A DNA stretch of 64,000 bases. Source: Selaginella moellendorffii. Lineage: Eukaryota; Streptophyta; Lycopodiopsida; Selaginellales; Selaginellaceae. The notes under the pieces were generated by a model that was not told the DNA's origin, did not search any database, and worked only from the letters and a program-made list of their open reading frames with translations. Every line of letters starts with the position of its first letter. The stretch's first letter is position 1. This document shows, in pieces, positions 10,835 to 22,530 of this stretch. Location: positions 186,001-250,000 of the forward strand of contig NW_003314323.1 of assembly GCF_000143415.4 (NCBI RefSeq), given 5' to 3'. Position numbers and translations under genes: made by a program.

Positions 10835-12340
10835 TCATGGAAATTCACCATCGCTCTCAAACTCGTCGGATGAAACATCTCCTCCCACTAAGTTATCGTC
10901 CGTGTCGGTTTTGTCGTCCTTGCCTCCAAACTCGTCCTCGGTGAAGTCTTGGTACTCGGCTGGATTGGACTTTGGCCGCGGAGGCTCTCTCTTCTTGTGC
11001 TTGAGTGGAGGCGCCACAAACGCGATCTTTTCCACCAGTCCAGCCACGTCCGACTCTTGGCGCATCTTCTCCAGTCGAGCAGCCAGTCTGCTCATATGAG
11101 CTTCCAGAGCTTCTTTGCTTTGATTGTATCTAGCCCTGTACAAAGCCTGGAAGGAAAAAACACAGCAATGTTTCAGTGTGATCTAGAGAAACTTGGTAGA
11201 ACCAAAAGGCGATGATCTAGCAAAACCGCTGGAGGACTTGAGACAAGAAGAACGATCAAGCAAAACGGTGATGTGTTTCAGTGTGATCTAGAGAAACTTG
11301 GTACAACCAAAAGACGATGATCTAGCAAAACAGCTAGAGGACTTAGAGAAAACAAAAGAAGATAAAGAAGTTGAGTGACAAGAAGAACGATCAAGCAAAA
11401 TGGTGGAGTTGATCTAGCGTGAAAGAATCGGAGAACTTGAGAGAAAGAGTGAGAGCTACTTACATTTCTCTTGGAGAGCTGGTTCTCGGGAATTAGCTCG
11501 TTTGGCTGCCTGTAGTTCCTGCCTCGGTACATGTAGACAGTGGTGCCTATGATGTCTACAACGATGCCTCCGCTCAGTCTCGCCAGCTCGGCCGCCATGT
11601 CTTTGATCTTGCTCTTGTGGAACATATGGAGGTCGATCTGGCACGTCTCGTGGAACTTCCAGTGCTGGTGGATGTTTTCGATGGTTCCACCAAAAATCCC
11701 TCGCACTCCAACCGGAACGTAGTTCCTGTTCATGTTTGCGAGCTTCTTGAGCGAGTAGAGCTGCTCTGGCGTGAGTATTTCTGGATCGTGCTCGGACTCC
11801 TCGTCCGGTGGAAGTTTCAGGCTCTCGAGCCGCTGCTTTTGGAGAGCAAGCTTCCGTCTAGTCTGCAAGGTGAAGAAGAAAAAGAAAAGGAGTTAGAACA
11901 CCTGAGATCATAGAAAACAAATGGAAGTACCAATTCGAGCCTCCACATAAGCTTTGCTTCCGGGGTCATGTTGTGCTGCCTAAACGCTCCTCTCTCACGG
12001 AGGAGCTTCGCATTCTCGATCGCTCGCCTTTTCTTCTCGTTCTCGTTTAGATTCAATCCAACGTACTCGCCAGTTTGTGGGTTCGTCCACCTTGCTTGAG
12101 CCTCCATGCACGAACTTGTCACAAAAGTTCGACAGAAGAATCGTTTTCCCTGCTCTGTCGCTGACGAGAACGAAGATATGGCGATGGAGTTCGTAACGAC
12201 CTCGTTTTTCCCTGTGAGAACTTAGAACCATAAACACAATCGAAACTTCCAAAGATCATACCTCTTCTTGGATCGAAAATGGATACATGCTCGTTTTTTC
12301 CTGCAAGAAGCCTGCTATTAAGAACAATAGCCATGAACAT
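10835..12340 (-). CDS. CRM (CRS1/YhbY)-domain RNA-binding protein, probably organellar
   Basis: Exons 12340-12262, 12211-11931, 11862-11464 and 11146-10835 give 356 aa. The CRM domain (about residues 150-248) starts after HDPEILTPEQ. It contains YVPVGVRGIFGG, HQHWKFHE, AAELARLSGGIVVDI and VYMYRGRNY, followed by the usual NALYRARYNQSKEAL tail. The C-terminal 60 residues are acidic (DDKTDTDDN). CRM proteins bind RNA in chloroplasts or mitochondria, often in group II intron splicing; that role is inferred. The start is uncertain. With the upstream exon the N-terminus is Ser/Arg-rich and resembles a transit peptide (SIAISSFSSATEQGKRFF). The alternative ATG at 12107 would lack it. Closest plant relatives by wording are At3g25440/At2g28480-type proteins. 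Confidence 0.82.
11165..11410. repeat. Imperfect tandem duplication inside a CRM-gene intron
   Basis: Two copies of a roughly 105-bp unit (TTTCAGTGTGATCTAGAGAA...CGATGATCTAGCAAAAC) lie head to tail in the 317-bp third intron, with a further partial echo (ACAAGAAGAACGATCAAGC). This explains why that intron is several times longer than its neighbours. Confidence 0.8.
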
Positions 12341-12775
12341 ATCAAGTTATACCTCTGGATTCTCGAGAAAAAATTCCTCTCCAGGCCAATCTGATCGATC
12401 CTGTGATGCGAATCCATCACGAAATCGGCACAAAGAGCTAGAATCTGCGCATACCTTGTCGTGATCGTGAGACAGTGCTCCACATTCTCCGCCCCGGAGC
12501 ATCAAAACCCTAAACCTTTGGCATTACGAATAACCCTAGCAGGGATTTTGGAGGGAGGGAGAGGGCTGGCGATTTCGTCTCGAAAGATCGACTCCTCGGC
12601 GACTGGAGCACAGCGCCATGGTAGATTCCATCTTCGGTGAGCTTCTTGGCACGGCGTCCTGGTGAATCGCTTCCAGATCGGTGCTAGGGCGCCTACATTC
12701 AAGAAAGATCCAGGTCTGGACACCGCATTCTTGCGCAGCGTCTTGCGATGGCTGGATAGATCGACAAGGGTCGCG
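12341..12775. promoter_or_regulatory. Divergent promoter region with telo-box
   Basis: 435 bp between the predicted starts of the CRM gene (-) and the Tudor/RCC1 gene (+). A telo-box AAACCCTAAA lies at about 12505-12514 and a second AACCCTAG at about 12533. A short ATG-initiated frame at 12618 stops after 15 codons and may be 5' UTR or a non-used exon. Confidence 0.45.
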
Positions 12776-15700
12776 ATGGAGCATCAGCAGGAGCCAGTCT
12801 TGGAAAAGGATTTGCACGAATTGCGGCAGGAGCTAGAGAAATCGATCGCCTCGGACACGCATACGTCGCTGGCGGCTAATATGCTGCTGGATGTTCCCAT
12901 CGCCGACGGGAGTGGTGGAGGCTCTGTGGTCTCGGGGATTGATCGTGAGCCAGCGGTTGTCGTGCAGATGATTGGGAGCGTCCAAGGAGGTGATGCTGCT
13001 ACTCCAGCTCCTGCTGGTGGTACGTGATCGATCGTTCCTTAGCTTAGCTTTGATAAGTTTTCTAACTGCGTGCTTTGTGAAGAACAACCATCTTCATTCC
13101 CTGGAGAAGACCAAGAACAACAGGTTCTTCGATTTATCACTGAGTTTCTTCGATTCTTAAAGCAGATTTTAGCTGCAGAGAAGCAAATATGGAGAAGGAA
13201 ATGCCTTGAAAGGAAATAAGTTGGCTAAGAAGTTTGGAAGAAAGGTCTATATTGGGAACGTCATTGGCTTTGATCCTGAAAGACAATGGTACAAGGTATG
13301 AGTCTCATCTAAACTGTCTGCAATAGTGCCCATTCGGCTGTTGTGAAATGTGATAGGTTGAATATGAAGATGGCGACCAGGAGGAACTTTGGTGGTGGGA
13401 GCTGGAACCTTTATTGATTCAATATGAAAAACGAATGGAATCAATGACAAAGAAAAGATCACGGTCCGAAGGAGATAAAATAGCGTAAGAAACCTTTGAT
13501 TTTTGAGCTTATGACATGTTTTGATAGTCAGGCTAAGCGGATGAGAGATCCGGACGAAGAATATCTAGAGCTGGTAGAGGAGCTCAGTATGTTCTCCTCG
13601 TCTTCAGGAACTTCTGAAGACGATGATTGGGATAGGGATATCAAGAAGACACCGAGATCCAAAAGATCGGGAAAGAAACGAAAGGCGGAAAGCTTGCAAG
13701 CTGAAAGAGGGAGCGTGTCTACTGAAAGTATACAGGCTGCCTCCGAGGAAGCTGCTACTGAATCCGTTAGCCGGAGAGTAGTCAGATCAAAAAGCTCCTC
13801 GGGGAATGAGAACGGCTTCAGCTTGATCGGAAGAGAAACCAGGAAAGTTTTTAAAGGAAGAAATTATATAGGCAAAGTTATTGAGTTCGATCCGGAGGCA
13901 AAGTTTTACAAGGTGCGTGTTTCTCTCTAAGTCAATCTCCTCCTAATTTATTCTTTTATTATGTCTGCCACAGGTTGTATATGAGGATGGGGACTCGGAG
14001 GAGCTTGAGTGGAAGGAGTTAAAGGCTACATTAGTTTCCAACGACGGCAAATTGCTTGTCAGCAATGGCCATGTTGAAACAGAATCCAAACAGTCCAGCA
14101 ATCCGTCCAGCAACAGATCCGTAGATGACACAGAGGTGAATGAACATACTCCAAGGAGGTACCTACGTTAGTTCGCTGCTTAGTCCTTCCCCTGATATTA
14201 CCATATTGTACAGGGGAGGAAAAAAGCTGGATGAGATGCCTCTGACAAGCTCTCAAGTCAAGTATCCAGGCGCATTGCATCCAGCGTTTGAAAGAGCCCG
14301 TTTCTTGGAAAATAACACTGAAAAACTGGAGTATTTTGCATGGGGCGAAGTTGTCGCTTTCGACAAAGCTAAGTGTCCCGATCTGAAAGCTATGGGGACT
14401 CTGCCAACAAAGTCTCCCATTGTTCATTTAGCCGTAAGTAGTTCAATTTCATCGTTTACGTCTAATACATATAAACAATTTCAGGCAAGCCAGCATCATC
14501 TTGCTGTGTTAACAGCTGCGGGACAGGTTTTTGTTTGGCGAAACAAGCATGGAAATATTACTGAGCGTTGCGATGCATGGGAACATATTTCCAGTCTGGA
14601 TGATAAAACTATAGTTTTGGTTGACATTGCTGGACCAGAGTTGGAGAGATCATCGGCAGGTTACTCTTCTCATCAAGAAGACCAGGTGAATTGTCAAAGC
14701 TTTTCGGCAACATTTTTAACGCACTCTACAGGTTCCAGATCCTTTTTTCCTAGCTGCGGTGTCTTATAATGGAAATGAGTACGTTCTTCAAGGTTCTCAG
14801 CCTCATGAACCTGTATGTATTAGATTGCTGTTCTTTATCTGACATATTACCTCCTGAAGGTTCATACTTATTCTTTGTTGGAGGAATTCCAGTATCCAAG
14901 CCTTGAAGATTTATTGAAATTGAATGACACGACTGTGAACAATTTGGGCCGGATTTCTCAAGTGGCTGTTGGAACCGTTGACGCATTTGACGAGCCTCCA
15001 TTCATCGGGTACATGTGGCTTCAAGTTATGCACGCTTAACATAGTTGCAATGCAGGTACATTATGGACACCGATCGCGTTTATATTAGATCTGCAACGAA
15101 GGACTTCATGGAAGAAGTGAACCACATCACAGGATTTTCGGGAAGGCCTTTGAAAATCCAGGTAGTCTATGCGTCTATTTAGTTATCTTCTTATCGTGAT
15201 AATTTTAGTGTGGAAGTGCATATCACGCTATTATTCTGACTGATGATGGTCGGGCCTGGACTTGGGGTCGTGGTTATTTCCCCGGCACCGGCAATGCAAC
15301 ATTTTCTGTATGTCAACCTGCTCTTGGCAGTCTAGTCAACCGAAAGGTTTCTGGTTTTGTTTTTATAAATCTTTGTGTAGTAACATTTCAGTAACAGGTT
15401 GTGGATATTGCTTGCTGTGGTCAGAACTTTATAGCTCTAACAGATGACGGTGAAGTTCACCAATGGACTCACGGACTTCCCAATTCCTTCCTCGGCGTTG
15501 AGAATTCACCAAAATCAGCTTTAAAAGTTCCAACAGAGGACAAGCTACAGAAGGTTGCACTTGGAGTCGGGGTAGTCGCTGGAATTTCTAGCGCGGGAAA
15601 GCTCCATACCTGGAAGACTTCTCTTGGACACCCAACCTCTGCCAAATGCGCTACACCGCTGAGTCGTGATGAGAAAAGTAAAGATACCTCTGTTGCTGCA

Positions 15701-15858
15701 CTAGGTATGTATTTTCGGATTTGAGCTACCTAGTTCACGGTCGCTACTTAACTGTAGGGACGAGATCTATGCTAAAAGTCTTCTGCGTTGCTGGCTCGTC
15801 AATAGCAGTCGGGCGAAAGAAGCCACGAGGAAGGCCTGCCATTGGAAAAGACCCCTGA
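12776..15858 (+). CDS. Two-Tudor, RCC1-like propeller and AT-hook protein
   Basis: Fourteen exons fit in phase: 12776-13019, 13083-13123, 13179-13295, 13357-13484, 13528-13912, 13974-14158, 14214-14433, 14485-14685, 14732-14812, 14893-15008, 15056-15161, 15209-15346, 15398-15704, 15758-15858. The product is 789 aa. Tudor-like module 1 (about 110-155) reads FGRKVYIGNVIGFDP...VEYEDGDQEELWWWEL. Module 2 (about 280-325) reads FKGRNYIGKVIEFDP...VYEDGDSEELEWKEL. These match the plant PTM/DDT-associated Tudor type. RCC1-like blades follow (HLAVLTAAGQVFVWR, HAIILTDDGRAWTWGRG, NFIALTDDGEVHQWTHG). The C-terminus is an AT-hook (GRKKPRGRPAIGKDP). A basic nuclear-signal-like cluster (KRSGKKRKAE) lies between the Tudors. 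A chromatin-reader role is inferred from the domains. Confidence 0.85.
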
Positions 15859-16032
15859 AGGTGGTGTACACTTATTGTTGCTATTTCTTACTCTTCTTTT
15901 CCTCCAGGCAGAAGATTAGTATGTACAATACAGATTGACTCAAGGTGACTACTTTGTCCAGTTTTGTATGCAAAATTACAGCAATATAGAATTCAACTAA
16001 TTGCTTTTGGCAAGCTCTTTGGAAATACTCAG

Positions 16033-18039
16033 CTACCAACAATCGCGGCAAGAACAAAATCCGTTCTCGAAGTGGTGAAACCTGGTGGCGTCCCTGACAG
16101 CAATTTTTCTGTTTAAATGTTTGGACAGAAACTTGATGACGTTATGGCAGTCCGAGCAGACTCTGAGGTTCTTGACGATGCAAAGAGACGCCTCGGGTGG
16201 AGTGTTGAGAACTCCAAAGGCAAGTGCAAGCTTTTCACTGTGGTAACTTAATGACTGCTCCGTTTCTTCTTCTTCCATTTCAGCTATCCTTGTGTCTGGA
16301 ACGTACCCGGCCTCCTTCATCGTCTGGAACAGCCTCCTCAGCTCGTTATAAGCGTCATCTCTCCGTGGATGCGTCTCATCGAGTGAATAGAACTCGTTGG
16401 TCTGGCCTTTGATGGTGATTGTACTCTTTCCAGGTAGCTTCTTTCTGCACTTGATTCTTATCTGGTCTCTGAGTTTCATTTCCGCAGCTCTGTCCCCAGC
16501 GCTGGCGTAGATGTTGGACAGCATAACATAAGGTGCTGGATCTTTTATGGAGCTCTCGTCCAACTCAAAGAGATGGTTAGCAACCCGGCCTGCCCGTTTC
16601 AAGTCTCGGAAAGTCCGGCAAGCACTGAGTAAGCTCGTCCATGCTACAGCACCGGCTTTAAATGGCATTTTAGTGATGAGAGTTTCTGCGTCTTTCAGGT
16701 AGCCAGCCCGTCCAAGGAGGTCAATCGCGCACAGAAAGTGTGACTCGTTTGCAGTGACACCATAGTAGTCACCACTTACCAACGAGCTGAAGATATCAGA
16801 GCCTTCGTCGAACAAAGCGCCGTGGCTACAAGCAGAGAGAGTGTTGATCAGCGTTATCCCGTTGGGCTCCACTCCTGCTTGAACCATGATCCGGAAGATG
16901 TCCAGAGCTTCGGAGCTGTATCCATTCTGTGCGTAGGCCGCGATGATCGCTGTCCAAGATACTACGTCACGGTAAGTCATTTCAAGAAACGTTTGCCTTG
17001 CTAACTCCGGGAGACCGCACTTGCCGTACATGTTGCAGATTGAGTTGGCGACACTGATATCCTTGGCCAATGCTTCATCCATTCCGTCGCAAATGATCCT
17101 ACCCAGTGAAGAAGCCGTGAGGTTCGCACAGGCATCGAGCACGCTGCAGTAAGTCATCCTACTCGGCTGCAACCCTTCCAGGTCCATGCGTCGAAAGAGC
17201 TCGAGAGCCTGCTTTGGACGTCCGTTCTGGCCGAATCCAGCGATCATGGCATTCCAGGAAATGACACTTTTGTCCGGCATCTCCCGGAAAAGCTTCTCGG
17301 CCTCGTCAACGCGAGCGTTCTGAGCGAAAGCCGTGACCATGGCATTCCAGGAGACAACAGTCCGGTCCTTCATGCTGTCGAACAAGCTCTTGGCCTCGGA
17401 GACGCAGCCATTGTAGCCGAGCGCCGAGATCATCACGTTGTAGGAGGCGACGCTGGGCTCCGGCATCCTGTGAAACATCGACTTGGCCTCCTGGAGCTGG
17501 CCAGTATGAGCGTACAGAGAGATCATCGCGTTCCAGGCAATGGTGCTGGGCTCCCGGGTGGAATCAAACATCGACTTTGCTTCCTCCTTGTGCCCGGACT
17601 TGGCATACATGGTCACCATGGTTGTCCACGACGCAGAGGTCTTCCCGGGCATCCTCTCGAACAGCCGCCTCGCCTCGGGGATCCTCCCAGCGTTACCGTA
17701 AGCCGCGATCAACATGTTCCAGGAGAGGACCTTTGGACAGGCGACGGCGTCGAAGAGCTTGCGAGCATCTTCCAAGCTCCCGCAAGCCGAGTACATTTGG
17801 ACGAGCTGGTTCTGGAGCTCCGGGTCGTGGTTGAGGCCTTGCTCCACGACCTGGGAGTGGAGGCGCTTACCTTCGGCAAGGGACTTCGACTTGGTGGCTC
17901 GTCCCAGCGCGTCGAGGAGGTTGGTCTTTGCGGCAAGATTTCTTACCGCCTCTGTTGCAGCTCCAGGCAATGCGGCCATGGTGCGGAGCCATCGCCTTTG
18001 GAGCTTCAGGGCGCCCAACTCGCGCCTTCTCTGGAACAT
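16033..18039 (-). CDS. PPR protein, DYW class (organellar RNA editing factor-like)
   Basis: A single exon encodes 668 aa from the ATG at 18039; the frame is open 12 codons further but without ATG. The N-terminus is Arg-rich and fits an organelle-targeting peptide. About a dozen PLS-type PPR repeats follow (VLSWNMLIAAYGNAG, VVSWNAMVTAFAQN). The E/E+ region (YVMLSNIYASAGDR, then KKLPGKSTI) precedes a DYW cytidine-deaminase domain with HSEKLALAFG (catalytic HxE) and CSDCH, then HHFENGFCSC. The last three residues are DCW rather than DYW. DYW proteins bind organelle RNA and convert C to U; the target cannot be read here. Lack of introns is typical. Confidence 0.9.
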   Translation of the reverse strand: MFQRRRELGALKLQRRWLRTMAALPGAATEAVRNLAAKTNLLDALGRATKSKSLAEGKRLHSQVVEQGLNHDPELQNQLVQMYSACGSLEDARKLFDAVACPKVLSWNMLIAAYGNAGRIPEARRLFERMPGKTSASWTTMVTMYAKSGHKEEAKSMFDSTREPSTIAWNAMISLYAHTGQLQEAKSMFHRMPEPSVASYNVMISALGYNGCVSEAKSLFDSMKDRTVVSWNAMVTAFAQNARVDEAEKLFREMPDKSVISWNAMIAGFGQNGRPKQALELFRRMDLEGLQPSRMTYCSVLDACANLTASSLGRIICDGMDEALAKDISVANSICNMYGKCGLPELARQTFLEMTYRDVVSWTAIIAAYAQNGYSSEALDIFRIMVQAGVEPNGITLINTLSACSHGALFDEGSDIFSSLVSGDYYGVTANESHFLCAIDLLGRAGYLKDAETLITKMPFKAGAVAWTSLLSACRTFRDLKRAGRVANHLFELDESSIKDPAPYVMLSNIYASAGDRAAEMKLRDQIRIKCRKKLPGKSTITIKGQTNEFYSLDETHPRRDDAYNELRRLFQTMKEAGYVPDTRIAEMEEEETEQSLSYHSEKLALAFGVLNTPPEASLCIVKNLRVCSDCHNVIKFLSKHLNRKIAVRDATRFHHFENGFCSCRDCW

Positions 18040-18750
18040 GCCTAAACCCTTGGAACTGAAACGAAATGGATCCAAGACGAAGCAGTTGCGTTGATCATAT
18101 CAGGTGACTTCTTACTCAATGATTTATGTTTCGCTCACATGTTTCATCTTTGTCCGGATCATCTTCTTTCAGTTTTTTCTGTCCATGCATCAGCCTTTGT
18201 ACATCAGATCAGTAATATCATCACTGCTCAGGAGATCGATATTATCAAGTGCCGTACCCAAGATCGCGCTGGATCGCATTGAGGACGATCGTAAGAGTGG
18301 ATGCCATGCTTCGCCATTCTGCCGCCATCCTAGTGCACCCGAGCAGAGGACTCTTTTTTCGGAAGATCCACAGCCAGCCAGTGTACACGTTGTTCAACGA
18401 GGTCTGAGAACCCAGCCGAAATGATTGATCGAAAGAAAAAATAAGTTTTCGTGGACAGACTCTGGAAAAAAAAAATGGAGGAGCTTTTTCTCTACTCTGA
18501 CTACCTCAAAGAAGCGAGAGTTTTGAGTTAAATACCAGCAGTTCAATTTTATTCGAACGTAAAGTTTGTAAGCCATCCACATATATAAATTCAACTAGCA
18601 ACCAGCAGTCTCCCAAAATATTTTTCTTGAATTTTTTATTTCCTCCAATAAAATTTTAAGGTTACATACAATTAGTGTGACCATGTTGATGCATAATTCT
18701 GGTTATGCCATAATAAAATGCAAAATTATTTCTGGTTACCCTAAAATAAA
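18040..18750. other. Intergenic region, no gene seen
   Basis: Contains the 5' flank of the DYW gene (the end holds a CCTAAACCC telo-box-like motif at about 18040) and increasingly AT-rich sequence. No coding domain or element end was recognised. Confidence 0.4.
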
Positions 18751-19290
18751 CTCTCATATTTAGGGTAACTCACAATATCACTCATAATTGATAATTTTCA
18801 TTTCCATTGTATAAAAACAACAGTGTTTATGATAGTTTTAATATGAGAATCAGAAAGATGGCCATGCTTATTACAAACTCTAACAAACTGAGACTGAAGA
18901 TTATCACATAAAATTAAAAGTAGAATAAGAACGAATGTCTTCATCATCAAGAGGTAAATTAATACCACAATTATTTACTTCTAAACAATTATAAGTGCCG
19001 AAAAGCATAGAAGCATTTTATATAGTACATGAGATGGCACCCAGATGGCAATCCACAAAGGCCTATCTTTTATCTCCTCACTCAAGAATGGCTGTCGTAT
19101 AGATTGGACACTGCCACGTATAGAGATCCATCCACAAGTTCTGAAGCTCTTATATTTACTTACTAGTAATTTGGATGATAGGATCAGGATCCATAGAACA
19201 AGTATGGTAATGATCAGTTGATTCACTAAATGTACGAAAATAATTTTTGTATTAGGAATAATTTCAATATCATCAAGCAATTATACTTCA
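18751..19290 (-). pseudogene. Rearranged fragments of the AT-rich lectin gene
   Basis: About 18751-18960 repeats the 5' part of the lectin-like gene at 22531-23430, including the ATG-ATG-AAG-ACA signal-peptide start and the coding stretch for the next 40 residues. It then breaks off. About 19140-19270 repeats a later internal part (FPNTQIIIRTF region) with frame changes. The two pieces are joined to a stretch that copies the 3' flank of the PPR gene. This is a scrambled, non-functional copy. Confidence 0.75.
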
Positions 19291-19377
19291 GATTTTCTTG
19301 TAAGCAATAGAAGCCTTTTATTTGAATAATAGAGCAGATGGCAGCCTATCTTCTTAACAATGCTTATATCTGCTCGC

Positions 19378-20917
19378 TCAACAATGGCTGTCGTATAGAT
19401 TGGACACTGCCACATATAAAGATCCATCACCACCACCCAGACGCGAGCTCTGGAGCATCTCACTTCCTGCGGCAGCTCCAACCTCGAAGCTCTTATGGGT
19501 TTTGCATGCATCCAGCAGCGCCATCCACGCCCTCGAATCCGTCTGGAATGGCATGCTCTTGATCAGCTCCTCCGCCTCACCGATCCTGCCCGATCGCCCA
19601 AGAGCGCTGATCAAACACCTCTAGTGCTCCGGCCCCGGATGAATCCCTTGATCACATCTCATCGCCACGAAGCACTCCCAGATCTCGTCCAGCAATCCCG
19701 AGTGTCTGCACGCCCCCAGGATGTTAGTGAAGGCCACCTCGTCGAGATGGATCCCCTCCAAGCACAGCTCCTGGAAGATCTCCATCGCTTGCCTGCCATG
19801 CCCGTGCTGGGCATACGCCGCCACCATCGCAGTCCCTCGCCTTCATCCGATCAAACACCTCCCGTGCGGCGATCACATCCCCAAACCGCGCGTAGAGATT
19901 GACGAGCGTCGTGCCCACGACTGCGTCCCTGTCGAGGCCGGACTGGATCGCTCCGTCGCGAACGAGGAGGAAAGATCGCCGAAGCGCGTGCAAGCGGCGA
20001 GAACGGTCGCAAGACTGGAAGCGTTGGGTTTCACGCTGAGGATCATCTCCCTGTACAGCTCCAGCACTTCCCTGTCGTGCCTCGCCATCGCTTCTGCAGC
20101 GCTCCAGCAAAGAACATCTTCCCTAGAGATCTTTCGGAATGCCGATCTCGCACAGTCCAGCCAGTGTACAAGCTGACGAGCGCGGTGCCGACGATGGTAT
20201 CCGTCTCGATCTGGGAGCCTGGCCGGGAATGGAGCAGCACTGCCTCTTCTATCCGGCCCAAGCCCGCTATTGCATTAAGAACGCTCGCGTACGTGAAAGC
20301 ATCGGGCTTCACACCAGCAGACGCCATCTCCTGGTAGATCTTCAAAGATACTTCCAAATGCCCAGCTTCGGCATTTACTGGGACCATTGCGTTCCAAGAC
20401 ACAACATCCCGGTGCGTGATCCGATCGAACATCTGCTTCACCCGATCGATTCTACCGCACTTGGCATACATCGTGACCAGCGCATTTTGAAGACCCACGT
20501 CCTGTTTGATCCCTCTTTCCACGATTCGCTCGTGGATTTCCAGCCCCTGCTCCAGGCATTTCAATCTAGCGCGAGCGGCGGCTGGATCTACGTGCTGGAA
20601 CGGACGAGAGCTCGGTAGAGACAGAGCGCCTCTTGCTCCTTGCCGGCCCCGACGTATGCCGAGATGATGATCGCCCAGGAGAATTCGTTCCGGAGTGGCA
20701 TGCTATCGAACGCCGCTCTGGCATCTTCCAGCCTCCCGCAATCTCTGTACATCTGGACGAGCAAGTTGCCCAGGAACCTGTCGCGGGCGTGGCCGCTGTG
20801 GATAATCCGGGCATGGACACGCCTCCCGTCCTCGAGCAGCCTCGATCGGGCACACTTCCGGAGGATCGTCGCGTACTCCTGCCTGAGCTGAGCATACCTG
20901 GACTGTGGTGGTTCCAT
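19378..20917 (-). pseudogene. PPR pseudogene, duplicate of the gene at 24027-25634
   Basis: It is nearly collinear with the intact 535-aa PPR gene 4.7 kb downstream, sharing the start MEPPQSRYAQLRQEYATIL and the end SLYVAVSNLYDSHC. Several small deletions and at least four frame changes break it into pieces of 60-170 codons. Deletions include one before the ISWTAMVAAYAQ repeat and one removing about 50 nt after SSTEIQ. Coding capacity for a full array is lost. Confidence 0.9.
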
Positions 20918-20992
20918 CTCGATCCAGCGAGCACGTTTGCTAGATTATCTGCGAACTTGGGAAGATCTATTTCTTGGGAACTTACAACATGA

Positions 20993-21108
20993 GAGTTCCA
21001 CTCACTCGTACTCTTCTGGAGGAGCTAGGCAATCCCGCACGGTTTGAGCCAAGTATGGGTTCTCCATTGCCGCTCCTTGTCATTAAGTTGCTTGTTAATG
21101 ATCCATGT
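20993..21108 (-). pseudogene. Truncated last exon of an AE7/MIP18 copy
   Basis: The last exon of the AE7 gene at 25719-25825 is repeated here (stop codon at 21002-21004) with an 8-bp deletion in the [11 protein letters not shown] segment. It is cut at about 21108, where unrelated PPR sequence begins. It shows that the duplicated block included the PPR gene plus the 3' end of its upstream neighbour. Confidence 0.85.
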
Positions 21109-21914
21109 CGTAGTCGCGGCCCATTGTAAACTCGCCAGCGTAGCAGAACGCCGACAGCACGGTAATCATCATGACGTCGCTGGGAGCCGCGCCGCCGGCC
21201 TGGATCATCCGGTGGAACACCCGCAGTACGCCGTAGTGGTCGCCATTCTGCGAAAATGCCGTGTCCACGGCACCGCGTCGTCATTGCACCTCTGCCGCAC
21301 GCGGTAGAAGAGGTCCTCCGCGTGGGGCAGGCTGCCGCACTTGGCGTACGTGCTGGTCAGCGCAACCACGTCACTTCTTTCGTACAACCCGGCCACCCGG
21401 AGCGCGGACACCACGGCGCAGGAATCAAACACGCGCAAGAAGCTCGCCTGGTTGGGTTCGATTCCCTCCAGGTCCATGAGACGAAACACTCCCAGCGCTT
21501 GCTCTACGTGTCCTCGCTGTGCATATGCCAGGATCATCTCATTCCACGTCGCCATAGTGCCCCTGTACGGCACTATGTTGAAAAAATGCCGGGCACTAGC
21601 GAGATACCCGCAGCTGACGTACACGTCCATCATGCCCGCGGCTCTCTGCAAATGCCAACATCGGGTATTTTCTTTCACCATAGCTTTCCAGTGCAGATAG
21701 ACTCAAACAAAAATCTTACCCTGGAGAACATACCGTTAACCAAGTAGGCTTTGAGCATGTTTAGATAGCATTTTGGTCCCTTTTCCTTGATTGGGAAGAA
21801 CACCTCCTCCACCTCTCCAATATGCCTGTTTTGGGCATATGCTGCAATCATAGCCGCATTTGGATTATAGACTTTTGTGTATGCAATGTAAACATCCTTG
21901 ATTAAGCCATACAA
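21109..21914 (-). pseudogene. PPR pseudogene, truncated copy of the gene at 31360-32745
   Basis: The sequence follows the PPR gene at 31360-32745 closely (MILAYAQRGHVEQALGVF, DLEGIEPNQASF, FFPIKEKGPKCYL) on the same strand. It lacks the C-terminal 95 codons and the N-terminal 55, has internal deletions (for example the LREGIVVAG segment), and is frame-broken. It abuts the AE7 exon remnant at about 21108, so the junction is a rearrangement breakpoint. Confidence 0.88.
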
Positions 21915-22530
21915 GTTTAAGTAATGCCACCTACACTTAAATTGTGTATTAGTTTTTTTATGTCCTTCTTTAGAAACTCAATTATTAATTGCTTTATATT
22001 TGTTTTCAAACACTTATTTCAGAGTTCTATTCCTGCTTTTAGCTTTTGGAATTAAAGATTTTAATTTAAATGTGTTATGTTTGTTAAATTTCTACTTTGG
22101 CCACTACCACATAACACACTTTGTGTTTAAAAGTTTGTATCTTAGACCAACTATTAGATCTTTGTAAAAACTCACTAAATTTTTGAGATTTTTGGATTGA
22201 TGGAAATGAGTTTTAGACTTGGAGGTGATATGGATTAACATTCACTCCATAATTTAGGAAAACATTGTATGCATCAAAATGTCTTTGTGAGTTCATGTGA
22301 GTTTGATCCATCTTTTTGTTTTATATTAAGAGACAATCATTTTTAAACAACATTTTAAATAGCATAGCTAAATTAGGGGGCATGTATTCTCAATAAAAAA
22401 TGAAAATGATGTGAAGATTACCTTAGTACAAACTCCTAATAAATAGAAACAAAAGCAGAATTAAATCTCATGCCGAGTACAGCCCTTTATATATCACTTA
22501 ATTAATATTCATATTGAAAAACCATCTAGA
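21915..22530. other. AT-rich intergenic region
   Basis: Strongly AT-rich, with no open frame of note and no recognisable terminal repeats. It marks the left part of an AT-rich island (about 21.9-23.9 kb) that contrasts with the GC-richer PPR genes on both sides. Confidence 0.5.
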
